Shown: positions 1-8,211, counted from the first letter of the stretch. The stretch: DNA of 59,007 bases from Flavipsychrobacter sp. (GCA_024508935.1 JANINW010000003.1:1-59007); one strand, 5' to 3'. Notes: a model not told the origin generated them from the letters alone. Numbers and translations: made by a program.

Positions 1-57
1 CCGGGGCGGATAGTTTATTTCTACCTCGCGTCCCATCATGTCTATAAAGCTGCGCAT
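1..57 (-). CDS. N-terminal fragment, probable BtuF-like substrate-binding protein (partial)
   Basis: Only the first 19 codons lie in the window; the gene runs off the left edge. The visible residues include MGREVEINYPPR, which resembles the opening of the helical-backbone metal/cobalamin-binding receptor family (TroA/BtuF fold), whose members start with a short 'D..G..V.....P.RIVSL' strand. The ATG overlaps the stop codon of the upstream membrane-protein gene by one base (TAATG), so translation is probably coupled. The family assignment rests on very few residues and is tentative; the reading frame and coupling are directly visible. Confidence 0.45.
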   Translation of the reverse strand, partial: MRSFIDMMGREVEINYPPR

Positions 58-398
58 TAGTTGAATCGTTTGATATAGGCCATCAATATCATAGAGAACA
101 GAACATCTATAAGAAAGAGCGAGCTCTCGTAATAGCGGCTGCTATCTATAAAATGAACAGCAAGGTTTGCGGTTGTAATGCCTATATAGGTGTAGGCTGC
201 CCACCGTTTCATATCACAAACAAACAGCCAGACAAATGTATAGGCAGCCATCCACAGCGGTTGTATCCATATAGAAGAACTAAATGGTTCGCCCCATGCG
301 TTGAAGATACTGTATGCCAATAAGGCTATATGAAACAAAGCCACCAACGGGAATAATGTTGGCGGCTTTTTTATAAATCTTTCTACAAAACTATTCAT
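57..398 (-). CDS. Small polytopic membrane protein, function unknown
   Basis: This 113-residue protein is mostly hydrophobic, with about four membrane-spanning stretches (roughly residues 14-34, 43-61, 67-84 and 90-108) and a basic N-terminus (RFIKKP). I recognise no family motif. It starts 8 bp after the stop codon of the cystathionine beta-synthase gene, and its own stop codon overlaps the start of the next gene, so the three minus-strand genes probably form one transcript. A transport-related role alongside a downstream binding protein is possible but not shown by the sequence. Confidence 0.75.
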   Translation of the reverse strand: MNSFVERFIKKPPTLFPLVALFHIALLAYSIFNAWGEPFSSSIWIQPLWMAAYTFVWLFVCDMKRWAAYTYIGITTANLAVHFIDSSRYYESSLFLIDVLFSMILMAYIKRFN

Positions 399-406
399 AT
401 CAATAT

Positions 407-1780
407 TTATCCTTTGCTAAAGGCATTCAATACATCGTATTTGGTAAGGATATGGTATTGTCCGCTGTCGTCACGTGTCAGTACCGCACCGTTGTCTTTA
501 TTAATATAGTGTTTCAGGCGTTCCAGCGGCGTGTCCATATCTACTACGGGCAGAGCAGCTTCCTGCACATCTGCTATATTGAAGTCTTTTACGTCCTGGT
601 TCTCTATCATGCGTTTGAACAAGCCCGCCTGCGTGATAGATGCTGTTACATCTCCATCTTTCAATACCGGTATTTGTTCTATATCGTATTTCTTCATCAG
701 TTCCAGTGCATCGCTCACTTTTGCATCTTCGTCTATGGTTACCAGCCTGCGGTGGCCCAGGCCACCTATCAGGTCCTTAACGGTTTCTACTTCCAGGAAA
801 CCGCGGTCCAGCATCCATTCATCATTATATATTTTACCTACATAGCGGCTGCCATGGTCGTGAAATACTACTACTACCAGGTCTGTAGGTTTTAATTTGC
901 TTTTCAGCTGCCTTAAACCGGCAATAACAGAGCCTGCGGAATAGCCTACAAACAAACCTTCTTCCTTGGCTATGCGGCGTGCCATTACAGCGCCATCCTT
1001 ATCCGTCACTTTTTCAAAATGGTCTATTACATCTTTAATATAGTTCTGCGGGAGGAAGTCTTCACCAAACCCTTCAGATATATAAGGGTGCACTTCATTC
1101 ATGTCAAGCTCACCTGTATCGAACCATTTCTTCAGCAGTGAACCATAGGTGTCTATTGCCCACATCTGTATATCCGGGTTCTTTTCTTTCATGAACATGC
1201 CTATACCTGTTATTGTACCGCCTGTACCCGATGCTACCACTACGTGCGTCACCTTGCCATCTGTCTGTTCCCATATCTCGGGTGCTGTGCTTTCGTAGTG
1301 CGCCTGGCGGTTGGCCAGGTTATCATACTGGTTTACATACCAGCTATTCGGTATTTCGGTAGCCAGTCTTTTTGAAACGGAATAGTAAGAGCGTGGGTCT
1401 TCCGGTTCTACATTCGTAGGGCAAACGATCACCTCTGCTCCTACGGCTTTCAGTATGTCTACTTTCTCTTTCGATTGTTTATCGGTAGTGGCGAAGATGC
1501 ATTTATAGCCTTTTATAATTGCGGCCAGTGCAAGTCCCATACCAGTATTGCCTGATGTGCCTTCAATGATGGTACCACCTGGTTTTATCTTTCCTTCTTT
1601 TTCTGCTACTTCCAGCATCTTTACAGCCATGCGGTCTTTAATGGAGTTGCCGGGGTTGAAAAAATCAACCTTAGCATAAACAGGGCAAGGCAGGTCAGCC
1701 GTTACTTTATTCAGTTTTATCAGCGGGGTATTGCCAATAGTCTGCAGTACGTTGTCGTACACTCTTTTTGAAGCATTCAT
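407..1780 (-). CDS. Cystathionine beta-synthase-like PLP enzyme with C-terminal CBS domain pair
   Basis: This 457-residue cytosolic enzyme belongs to PLP fold-type II and probably condenses serine (or O-acetylserine) with homocysteine or sulfide. The N-terminal catalytic domain (about 10-335) has the substrate motif GNTPLIKL, the PLP-binding lysine in NPGNSIKDR (K48), the phosphate loop EGTSGNTG (about 73-80) and the glycine loop GTGGTITG. Two CBS modules (about 340-457) follow, an arrangement found in cystathionine beta-synthases. Longer in-frame starts exist, but the ATG at 1780 gives the normal family N-terminus (MNASKRVYDN). It heads a minus-strand run with the small membrane protein and the BtuF-like fragment. 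Whether the product is cystathionine or cysteine cannot be decided from sequence alone. Confidence 0.9.
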   Translation of the reverse strand: MNASKRVYDNVLQTIGNTPLIKLNKVTADLPCPVYAKVDFFNPGNSIKDRMAVKMLEVAEKEGKIKPGGTIIEGTSGNTGMGLALAAIIKGYKCIFATTDKQSKEKVDILKAVGAEVIVCPTNVEPEDPRSYYSVSKRLATEIPNSWYVNQYDNLANRQAHYESTAPEIWEQTDGKVTHVVVASGTGGTITGIGMFMKEKNPDIQMWAIDTYGSLLKKWFDTGELDMNEVHPYISEGFGEDFLPQNYIKDVIDHFEKVTDKDGAVMARRIAKEEGLFVGYSAGSVIAGLRQLKSKLKPTDLVVVVFHDHGSRYVGKIYNDEWMLDRGFLEVETVKDLIGGLGHRRLVTIDEDAKVSDALELMKKYDIEQIPVLKDGDVTASITQAGLFKRMIENQDVKDFNIADVQEAALPVVDMDTPLERLKHYINKDNGAVLTRDDSGQYHILTKYDVLNAFSKG

Positions 1781-1867
1781 AAGAAGAAAAATTCTGCCGC
1801 GAAGGTACTCAAATGTTTGGAAAGGGGACGTGGGGTATATTAAGGATATGTGTATGCAAACTAAAAA

Positions 1868-1891
1868 AAAGCCCTGCATATGCAGGGCTTT
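1868..1891 (-). terminator. Rho-independent terminator of mdh
   Basis: A perfect palindrome (AAAGCCCTGCA / TGCAGGGCTTT) lies between the mdh stop codon and the beta-synthase start. On the minus strand it is followed by a run of eight Ts, so it terminates mdh transcription. Confidence 0.85.
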
Positions 1892-1913
1892 AATAAAATC
1901 AGCTAATTCAAAA

Positions 1914-2849
1914 TTATGCTACCAGTGTATCCAGTACAGCGTTCATATTGCGTACTGCTTCGGCAGATTTGTTGAATGCTTCCTGTTCTTCGGCATTCAG
2001 TTTATAATCAATTATCTTTTCCCAGCCGTTTTTGCCTACTACTACAGGCACGCCCAGGCATATATCTTTCTGGCCATACTCACCTTCAAGCAATACGCAG
2101 CAAGGGAATACTTTTTTCTGGTTGCGGATAATGCTTTCTACCAGTGCAGCTCCTGCAGCACCCGGTGCATACCATGCAGAAGTACCGAGCAGTTTGGTAA
2201 GGGTAGCGCCGCCTACCATGGTGTCAGCAGCAACTTGTTTCAGTTGGTCTGCATTCAGGAAATTGCTAACCGGCGTGCCGTTCAGCGTAGCCAGGCGGGT
2301 CAGTGGTATCATAGTAGTATCACCGTGGCCGCCTATTACTGTTGCATGCAGATCGTTTGCAGAGCAATTCAGCGATTGCTGCAGGTAGCATTTAAAGCGT
2401 GCGCTGTCCAGTATACCACCCATACCTATGATACGGTTTTTAGGAAGGCCTGTAGATTTCAATGCCAGGTAGGTCATTGTATCCATAGGGTTACTGATCA
2501 CCACTATGATGGTATTCGGAGAATATTCGAGCAGGTTTTTAGCAACTGTTTCTACAATTTTTGCATTGGTACCGATCAGTTCTTCGCGTGTCATGCCCGG
2601 TTTGCGTGGAATACCGGAAGTGATCACACATACATCAGAACCTGCAGTTTTGCTGTAATCGTTAGTAACGCCTGTAACACGTGTATTGAAACCCAGCAAC
2701 GATGCCGTCTGCATGATATCCAAAGCCTTACCTTCAGCAAAACCTTCTTTAATGTCAACCAATACCAGTTCTTCAGCCAGTTCCCTGCGGGCAATGTTGT
2801 CGGCACAAGTAGCGCCTACTGCGCCGGCACCTACTACAGTAATTTTCAT
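1914..2849 (-). CDS. mdh: Malate dehydrogenase
   Basis: This 311-residue enzyme of the LDH/MDH superfamily oxidises malate to oxaloacetate with NAD in the TCA cycle. The N-terminal Rossmann motif is GAGAVGATCAD (about 7-17). The substrate-binding arginines sit in GIPRKPGMTR (about 80-89), and the catalytic histidine is in VIGGHGDT. The length matches bacterial LDH-like malate dehydrogenases. The gene has its own promoter (2892-2923) and terminator (1868-1891), so it is probably monocistronic. Confidence 0.95.
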   Translation of the reverse strand: MKITVVGAGAVGATCADNIARRELAEELVLVDIKEGFAEGKALDIMQTASLLGFNTRVTGVTNDYSKTAGSDVCVITSGIPRKPGMTREELIGTNAKIVETVAKNLLEYSPNTIIVVISNPMDTMTYLALKSTGLPKNRIIGMGGILDSARFKCYLQQSLNCSANDLHATVIGGHGDTTMIPLTRLATLNGTPVSNFLNADQLKQVAADTMVGGATLTKLLGTSAWYAPGAAGAALVESIIRNQKKVFPCCVLLEGEYGQKDICLGVPVVVGKNGWEKIIDYKLNAEEQEAFNKSAEAVRNMNAVLDTLVA

Positions 2850-2891
2850 TTTATAAAACAGTTTTATTCGTTAGAAATGATAAAATCGGTG

Positions 2892-2923
2892 CAAAGATAG
2901 CCATCCGCAATTTCGGGTACAAA
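2892..2923 (-). promoter_or_regulatory. Bacteroidota-type promoter of mdh
   Basis: Read on the minus strand, a -33 box TTTG (2923-2920) is followed after 20 bp by TATCTTTG (2899-2892), an exact match to TAnnTTTG. The spacing is as expected for the Bacteroidota primary sigma factor. The mdh start lies 43 bp downstream. Confidence 0.75.
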
Positions 2924-3017
2924 AAAATGTATAGGGAAAAAATAAAATAAGGCCGGTTATGCAAAAGAATGTTAAAAACAGGCACGATTTTTTCGGTGTA
3001 TAAGAAACGCCCGACCA

Positions 3018-3146
3018 ATGTACTCCCGTATTAGAAAATATTATCCTTTGAAAGCCAACACAGTATCATTTGCAGGTGCCTTATTTGCACTTTTTGCATT
3101 ACTCACTATGGGTATCACTGTGATCGTTTACCTGGTAGGCCTGTAA
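3018..3146 (+). CDS. 42-residue single-span membrane protein (small ORF)
   Basis: An ATG-to-TAA frame of 42 codons encodes a basic N-terminus (MYSRIRKYYPLK) followed by one long hydrophobic helix (about residues 14-42, ending VIVYLVGL). It lies in the otherwise non-coding gap between mdh and a 55-codon gene, both on the other strand. The positive-inside pattern and uninterrupted hydrophobic stretch resemble a genuine small membrane protein. I see no clear promoter or ribosome-binding site, and chance cannot be excluded. No function can be assigned. Confidence 0.45.
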   Translation: MYSRIRKYYPLKANTVSFAGALFALFALLTMGITVIVYLVGL

Positions 3147-3168
3147 TAGTGTAGATATACTTACACGT

Positions 3169-3336
3169 CTATGCGTTGCGTAGTTTTTTGTAATTATACA
3201 CCAGGCGTTTGTTTACTACTTTTATATCCACTTCCATTATCTCGCCACGGAATGGTTTTGAATGCACCACGTAGGTCAGGAATTTGTTGCGGAATAACTT
3301 GACCGGGGCTTGCTTTACGTTAGGTAGTGTTCTCAT
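3169..3336 (-). CDS. 55-residue basic protein, function unknown
   Basis: An ATG-to-TAG frame of 55 codons encodes a lysine/arginine-rich protein starting MRTLPNVKQAPVKLF and ending YNYKKLRNA. The middle (about 20-45) alternates hydrophobic and charged residues and looks like beta-strands. There is no signal peptide or membrane segment. Codon use matches neighbouring genes, supporting a real gene. It stands alone on the minus strand between the 42-codon gene and a terminator. Confidence 0.55.
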   Translation of the reverse strand: MRTLPNVKQAPVKLFRNKFLTYVVHSKPFRGEIMEVDIKVVNKRLVYNYKKLRNA

Positions 3337-3457
3337 CTGTTATCTTATTGGGGTTGTAAATCTGCAACAATCGGCTACATCTTAAAAATTAATTGGCTGC
3401 ATTAACGAACGCTTTGCAAAACAGCCTGCTTTATAACTTCTTATTATTATCCATACA

Positions 3458-3485
3458 AAATAGCCCCGCAAAGGCGGGGCTATTT
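3458..3485 (-). terminator. Terminator of the secreted hypothetical gene at 3511-4065
   Basis: A 12-bp stem (AAATAGCCCCGC / GCGGGGCTATTT) with an AAAG loop lies just beyond the stop codon of the minus-strand gene. On that strand the stem ends in a short T-rich stretch. Confidence 0.8.
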
Positions 3486-3510
3486 ATATATAGAGAGTCA
3501 AGAAATGCTA

Positions 3511-4065
3511 TTACATAGGTGTAGCTGTATAAAGCACATTTACCTCGTATATACCCGGAGGCAGCTGCAGGCCTGGAGTGGCTTTGAACCGTACTGTAAA
3601 CGCCTGGTTATCACCATAGTTGCCATTAGATATCAGTGTAACCGGGGCAGTTGATATGGAATTATAATCAGTTAAAGCTATACCACCGGTCTGGTTGTCC
3701 TCTACTTTTACTTTAAGGATACCATTTAAAGGTACAGGTGCCTGTGATTCCTCCCCGTCATACCTGAATGTACCTGAAGTAGTGGTTAAGAATACCTTGA
3801 AGTGCTGGTTTGTTTTAACTACCAGGTTTTGTTTAGGTGTTTCAAGGCCTTTCATCATTTCATCCATACCTGGGAAGAACATTGTAATAAGGTCGCCGGA
3901 GCCATTTACTAAACCTATCGCAATCACATCACCTACCTTCAGGTTGGTGCGCTGGGCGGCGCCGGCAGATGACGCTTCCTGTGCGAATGCCGCAGTACTC
4001 ATGCAGCCTGCCACGAGGGCGATGCTGAGCCATTTTGCGAGGTTTTTAAATTGGGTCATTTTCAT
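3511..4065 (-). CDS. Secreted beta-rich protein, function unknown
   Basis: This is a 184-residue protein from the ATG at 4065 (a second ATG at 4059 is also possible; upstream in-frame sequence is low-complexity leader). Residues 1-30 form a signal peptide (basic start, hydrophobic ALVAGCMSTAAFAQ, cleavage after AFAQ). The mature part contains NLKVGDVIAIGLVNGSG near its start and ends in LPPGIYEVNVLYTATPM, a pattern like the last strand of secreted beta-sandwich domains. There is no T9SS tail. The family is not recognised. A leader of about 75 nt separates the start from a possible -7 box (GATATTTG, 4148-4141), with phased TTAA tracts further upstream. Confidence 0.75.
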   Translation of the reverse strand: MKMTQFKNLAKWLSIALVAGCMSTAAFAQEASSAGAAQRTNLKVGDVIAIGLVNGSGDLITMFFPGMDEMMKGLETPKQNLVVKTNQHFKVFLTTTSGTFRYDGEESQAPVPLNGILKVKVEDNQTGGIALTDYNSISTAPVTLISNGNYGDNQAFTVRFKATPGLQLPPGIYEVNVLYTATPM

Positions 4066-4185
4066 GTTCGTTTGTTTGATTTTTTTGTTTTGGATAGGTG
4101 TGTTTTCTAAACGGTAATGTGTTTTTGTTTGTTTGTACAGCAAATATCTTACGCTGCATGAGCCGGGAGAAATATTTTGAGCCTG

Positions 4186-4222
4186 TTAACTGTGCATTTA
4201 CAGCCACTTAACAAGCGCTTAA
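4186..4222. promoter_or_regulatory. Short phased TTAA array
   Basis: TTAA occurs at 4186, 4208 and 4219, with the variant TTAC at 4198. This is an approximately 11-bp spacing in the gap between the divergent genes 3511-4065 and 4329-4892. TTAA is its own reverse complement, so the array could serve either gene. The same pattern is far clearer at 30000-30080 and 33602-33673. Confidence 0.35.
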
Positions 4223-4328
4223 TAAATGGGTTTATTCCTGTTTTGAGCCTCGTCCCCTTGTATAGCCCGCAAACAGCGTGATATAGCGCGTATAATTATT
4301 AGTTTTACGCCTTGTTATTAAATGTTTT

Positions 4329-4892
4329 ATGAAGGCTGAGCGCATTTTTGTAATGCTGTTCCTTATAGCGGTAATCATGCGGTTGCTGCATTGGCAGGGT
4401 GGCGATGCCATGATGATCTGTGCATTAGGTGGTCTTTCGCTTACCTATTTCCTGTTTGGGTTTTACGTATTCGGGGTACCGGGTTACAGGCGCAATACAT
4501 TACTCCTGTCCATTATATCAGGTATTTTGCTGGCCACCGCACCGTTTGGCATGCTCTTCAAGCTGGAATACTGGCATATGGCCCGCCTGCAAGTATTGTT
4601 TGGGGGTATGTTCTCCCTTATCATATTGGTAGTCATGGTCATATTAAGATATACTTCTGTCTCAGAATATATGCGTGGGTTTTACCGTAATATGATCATA
4701 AGGGCAGCGGTACTATGTGTGCTCTGTAGCATTCTGTTCCTTACACGCCGCCACCACCTGCTGGCCCTGGAATACTGGGACGACCCTAAAATGGCTGTGT
4801 TGAAAACCAAATATTATAATACCCCTGAGAACCAGCAAGTAAAGCAGGAGCTTTTAGAATATATCCGGCAAAAAAACGCCCAGGGGCAATAG
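4329..4892 (+). CDS. Polytopic membrane protein, function unknown
   Basis: This is a 187-residue protein with about five hydrophobic segments (roughly 5-20, 27-48, 56-75, 88-108 and 121-140) and a charged cytoplasmic-type C-terminus (about 150-187). The early MRLLHWQGGDAMM recalls the 'LHWPG' element of GldL-type gliding proteins, but the rest does not allow that assignment. The nearby ATG at 4322 opens a frame that stops after five codons, so the ATG at 4329 is the start. No operon partner is evident. Confidence 0.75.
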   Translation: MKAERIFVMLFLIAVIMRLLHWQGGDAMMICALGGLSLTYFLFGFYVFGVPGYRRNTLLLSIISGILLATAPFGMLFKLEYWHMARLQVLFGGMFSLIILVVMVILRYTSVSEYMRGFYRNMIIRAAVLCVLCSILFLTRRHHLLALEYWDDPKMAVLKTKYYNTPENQQVKQELLEYIRQKNAQGQ

Positions 4893-4993
4893 GGTTTTAT
4901 TATGAATAATTTGCTATGATACTTTTAATATTCAGTTAAGAATTTTATATTTATCACAGAATTATCATTTTTTAACTCACAATTTTTGCTAAT

Positions 4994-6505
4994 ATGAAGC
5001 GTACTTTACTTTGTTTGGCACTGGCAGGCGGTTGTTTCGCGGGTCATGCACAGGTATCTATGGTAGAAGATTTTAATGCTACAGGCAGTTCTTCTCCTAC
5101 ATGGCTTACCGTTTTTAAAGACAAACTGGTTTTCATGGCCGATGACGGTACCAATGGCAATGAACTGTGTATGCTGGATACGGGTGGGGTGTCTTTGGTT
5201 TTCAATATAAACCCGGGTGGCGCAGCAGCTGCCGGATTTATCAATAGCCGTACCATGGCTATGACAGACAGTGGTACTTTATATTTCCCTGCCGATAACG
5301 GAACCTCCGGTTCTGAATTATATATGTGGGATGGTAAAAACATGCCATTGCTGGCCTACGATGTAAACGCCGGTGGCGCAGGTTCAGGCATTACCGAGCT
5401 GGTAGCAATAGGCCGCAAGGTATATTTTGCCTATAACGATGTAACCAATGGCAGCGAATTGTGGAGCTATGACGAAGTAGGTAAAAGCATTCAACGCCTC
5501 ACAAATATCAACCCGGGTGCGGGCAGCAGCAACCCACACAACCTGACTGTTTACAAAGGTAAATTGTACTTCGCAGCTACCAATCCTACAGCTATTACCG
5601 GTACTGGTATAGAATTATATATGCATAATCCTGCTACCAACGCTACCTCACTGGTATCTGATATCAACCCGGGTACTGTTGACGGCGACCCGGCCAGCAT
5701 GATAGTGGTAGGTAACAAAATGTACTTCTCAGCTACTGTTACCGGTTACGGACGTGAATTGTTCAGCCTGGACAGCACGAATGTGATTCGCGCTACCGAT
5801 GTATATGCACTGAACGGCAACGGTATGCCTGCTTCTGCTACAGCTGTAAAAAGGATCGTAGCTATGGACAGCAATATCTATTTTGCCGGCGATGATGGTA
5901 CTACCGGTACCCAGTTGTATAAATTGAATACTAAAACCAACAGTACATTACTGGTTTACAGCATCAACCCTGTAGGTAACAGCAACCCGGGCAATTTTGT
6001 TACATATGGCAAGAACATGTACTTCGTAGCTAACGACGGTACGCACGGTAACGAACTGTGGATGTATGACGGTAAAACTACCCCAATGATGGTGGCCGAC
6101 CTGAATGCAGGTACCAATAACAGCGATCCGAACAACCTGGTGGTTTATAAGAATGTACTGTATTTTACTGCAACAGACCTGACTACCGGTACCGAACTGT
6201 ATATGCTGAAAGATTCATCTACAGGTATACAAAATGTACGTTTTGATGCAGATGTAAAAACATATCCTAATCCTGCTACGACAGCTGTAAACTTCGATAT
6301 GAACCTGAAGAACAGCGAAGTGCTGTCTATCCGCATGATAGATATGAGCGGCAGGGAAGTGTACAATTCAGGTGTGCAACACCTGGGTGCAGGCAAAAAT
6401 GTAATTACTGTACCTGTGAATAATATGGCTCCGGGCGTTTACATCTACCAGGTAGTAAATGCAAAAGGCACTAATTATTTAGCCGGCCGCATAGTGAAAG
6501 AATAA
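4994..6505 (+). CDS. T9SS-secreted ELWxxDGT-repeat protein
   Basis: This 503-residue extracellular protein has a signal peptide (about 1-20, ending GHAQ). A series of about 45-residue repeats follows, carrying motifs such as NGNELCMLDTG, GSELYMWDGK, GSELWSYDE and GNELWMYDGK, matching the ELWxxDGT repeat family and probably forming a beta-propeller-like fold. The last 80 residues (about 423-503, beginning YPNPATTAVNF and ending AGRIVKE) are a type A T9SS sorting domain. Two TTAA tracts 11 bp apart (4925, 4936) lie upstream. It is a single gene with its own terminator. The binding target is unknown. Confidence 0.88.
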   Translation: MKRTLLCLALAGGCFAGHAQVSMVEDFNATGSSSPTWLTVFKDKLVFMADDGTNGNELCMLDTGGVSLVFNINPGGAAAAGFINSRTMAMTDSGTLYFPADNGTSGSELYMWDGKNMPLLAYDVNAGGAGSGITELVAIGRKVYFAYNDVTNGSELWSYDEVGKSIQRLTNINPGAGSSNPHNLTVYKGKLYFAATNPTAITGTGIELYMHNPATNATSLVSDINPGTVDGDPASMIVVGNKMYFSATVTGYGRELFSLDSTNVIRATDVYALNGNGMPASATAVKRIVAMDSNIYFAGDDGTTGTQLYKLNTKTNSTLLVYSINPVGNSNPGNFVTYGKNMYFVANDGTHGNELWMYDGKTTPMMVADLNAGTNNSDPNNLVVYKNVLYFTATDLTTGTELYMLKDSSTGIQNVRFDADVKTYPNPATTAVNFDMNLKNSEVLSIRMIDMSGREVYNSGVQHLGAGKNVITVPVNNMAPGVYIYQVVNAKGTNYLAGRIVKE

Positions 6506-6526
6506 TTTCATTTCTATAATAGACTG

Positions 6527-6558
6527 GAAGCCCCGCATAGTGCGGGGCTTCTTTTTTT
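6527..6558 (+). terminator. Terminator of the ELWxxDGT gene
   Basis: An 11-bp stem (GAAGCCCCGCA / TGCGGGGCTTC) with a TAG loop is followed by seven Ts. Confidence 0.9.
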
Positions 6559-6607
6559 AGGGTGGTTGCTTTTTCAAAACCTGCACAACAATACCTATAT
6601 TCGGCAT

Positions 6608-7159
6608 ATGGAAACGATACAACCCGGCGTAGGATCGCGCGTAGAGCATCCGCATTTTGGTAAAGGCATTATTGTAGAAACTACCAGTGAAACGTATACT
6701 ATCTGGTTCAAATCGCAGAACGCGGTCAAGACCATTAATAAAGATTATGAACTGAAAATAATAGACGCAGTTGAATCGGCAGCAGGTGGCGGAAACAGCA
6801 GTATCACACTATCAGATATAGAGCAGGCACTTGATAATATTTTAGAACGCAGGCTACACGAAATGCAGATAGTGCCTATGGGTACACGTTGGAATAATGG
6901 CAGCCTTATATTAAAGCCGGGCGATGATTCCCTGCAGCCTAAAGAAGTGCCTATAGAAACTTTCTTTCATAAAATAGTAATGGTGCGCGACCGCCTGAGG
7001 CTGATAGAGCAAAAGATAAATGCGCACAAGGTGCTTACCGATGAAGAAAAGGTGGACATGCAGCAGTATGTTACAGCAATATATGGTTCACTCACCACAT
7101 TTAATGTATTGTTTAAAGAAACCCACCACCAGTTTAAGGGGATGGGTGGTAAAGAATAA
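6608..7159 (+). CDS. Cytosolic protein with Tudor-like N-terminal domain
   Basis: This is a 183-residue protein from the ATG at 6608; an upstream in-frame ATG would add 14 residues with no family support. The N-terminal segment (about 5-45) GVGSRVEHPHFGKGIIV resembles the small SH3/Tudor-like barrel found at the C-terminus of UvrD/PcrA helicases. The remainder (about 60-183) is probably helical, with a possible coiled coil around LRLIEQKINAHK. No catalytic motif is seen and there is no signal peptide. It shares a bidirectional terminator with the convergent CsbD-like gene. Function is unknown. Confidence 0.75.
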   Translation: METIQPGVGSRVEHPHFGKGIIVETTSETYTIWFKSQNAVKTINKDYELKIIDAVESAAGGGNSSITLSDIEQALDNILERRLHEMQIVPMGTRWNNGSLILKPGDDSLQPKEVPIETFFHKIVMVRDRLRLIEQKINAHKVLTDEEKVDMQQYVTAIYGSLTTFNVLFKETHHQFKGMGGKE

Positions 7160-7160
7160 A

Positions 7161-7198
7161 AAATAAAAACGTCCTGCTGCGCCAGGACGTTTTTATTT
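7161..7198. terminator. Bidirectional terminator
   Basis: A 16-bp stem (AAATAAAAACGTCCTG / CAGGACGTTTTTATTT) with a 6-nt loop lies between two convergent genes. It carries T-runs on both strands, so it can end both transcripts. Confidence 0.88.
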
Positions 7199-7210
7199 TA
7201 TGGGTTTTGG

Positions 7211-7399
7211 TTATCCCAATGATTTAAGCCAGTCAATAACCTGGTCTCTTGTCTTTCCTAATTTTTGTTGTAAACGCCCGAGTAGTTCATCGTCTTTACC
7301 TTCTTCGTAGGTAAGGTCGTCTTCGGTGAAGCCGGCATAGTTTTGTTTGATCTTGCCTTTCCATTCGTTCCATTTTCCTTTTAATTCCAGTGAGTCCAT
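7211..7399 (-). CDS. CsbD family protein
   Basis: This 62-residue protein matches the CsbD-like family of small, charged, helical stress-associated proteins. It opens with [16 protein letters not shown], the family's repeated 'G.W....G.....WG.LT' style, then [19 protein letters not shown]. The family is general-stress induced in several bacteria; its biochemical role is unknown. It is monocistronic and convergent with the gene at 6608. Confidence 0.85.
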   Translation of the reverse strand: MDSLELKGKWNEWKGKIKQNYAGFTEDDLTYEEGKDDELLGRLQQKLGKTRDQVIDWLKSLG

Positions 7400-7526
7400 A
7401 TTTAGCTTTTTTCTTCATGCCTGTAAATATTATGCCATTAACTTAATCCCTAAGATTTTGTTAAGGGCCATACTGTAGTTGGGATATGGCACACTTGTTG
7501 ATTTTTCATTAGCAAGAACTAGAAAA

Positions 7527-8162
7527 ATGAAAAAGATAGGATTGATATTATTCCTGGGTATGGCTACTATTTTTACTTCTTGCGTAAAAAACGAATATTA
7601 CGATACCGAGCCTAACCAAACACCATCAGGCTACCAATACGAGTTTGATGATAATTTTGATTATGATATGCATAACTGGTCATTCAGCGACCCTTCGCAT
7701 TCGGCATACGCCAGTGTAAGCAATGGTATGCTGAAGTATAGCTACCTGCCTACAGACAACGGTACTAACACGGTAGCGGTAGCAACAGGTGCTGATGTGC
7801 GCAGGGATTTTTTAGTGCAGACACGCATTAAATCGGACTATGAAATGGGGCTTGCTTTCGGTGTGTCTAATTCAGATTATGGTTATTCATTCTTTATAGA
7901 TGATCAGGGCTATTTTGCCGTATATAAAGAGGGTAGTGCCAATACAGCAGTAAAAACAATTATAGACTGGCAGCAAAGCAGTGCCATACAGCAAGGCTGG
8001 AACGATGTAGAACTGGAGCAGGTAGGAGATTACTGGCGCGGGTATATTAATGGGACTAAAGTTTTTGAGATACAGGCGCAATACCTGGGTGGTTCTAAAT
8101 TCGGATTTATTGAAATGGCAGGTACCACTGGCTATGCCGATTACCTGACGGTGCAGTGGTAA
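7527..8162 (+). CDS. Lipoprotein with LamG-like (concanavalin-fold) domain
   Basis: This is a 211-residue protein from the ATG at 7527 (an upstream in-frame ATG lacks a signal peptide at its start). Residues 1-18 form a lipoprotein signal with lipobox FTSC, so the protein is probably anchored to a membrane, perhaps surface-exposed. The rest (about 35-211) begins DDNFDYDMHNWSFSD and contains VQTRIKSDYEMGLAFG and RGYINGTKVFE, the alternating-strand pattern of jelly-roll, laminin-G-like carbohydrate-binding domains. No catalytic residues are evident. The binding role is inferred from fold-like features only. Confidence 0.75.
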   Translation: MKKIGLILFLGMATIFTSCVKNEYYDTEPNQTPSGYQYEFDDNFDYDMHNWSFSDPSHSAYASVSNGMLKYSYLPTDNGTNTVAVATGADVRRDFLVQTRIKSDYEMGLAFGVSNSDYGYSFFIDDQGYFAVYKEGSANTAVKTIIDWQQSSAIQQGWNDVELEQVGDYWRGYINGTKVFEIQAQYLGGSKFGFIEMAGTTGYADYLTVQW

Positions 8163-8211
8163 GAGAAAAGGCAAAAGCATTATCTTAGCCAATGGATTAG
8201 CCATTGACAAG

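Noticed and set aside
1731-2900. A 389-codon open frame on the plus strand across mdh and the beta-synthase start
   Set aside because: It is antisense to two well-supported genes, crosses their terminator, and its product is rich in Cys/Tyr/Phe with no domain, as expected for a shadow frame.
7438-7464. TTAA/CTAA/TTAA series before the lipoprotein gene
   Set aside because: Just two true TTAA tracts fit the spacing and no -7 box follows at a matching distance.
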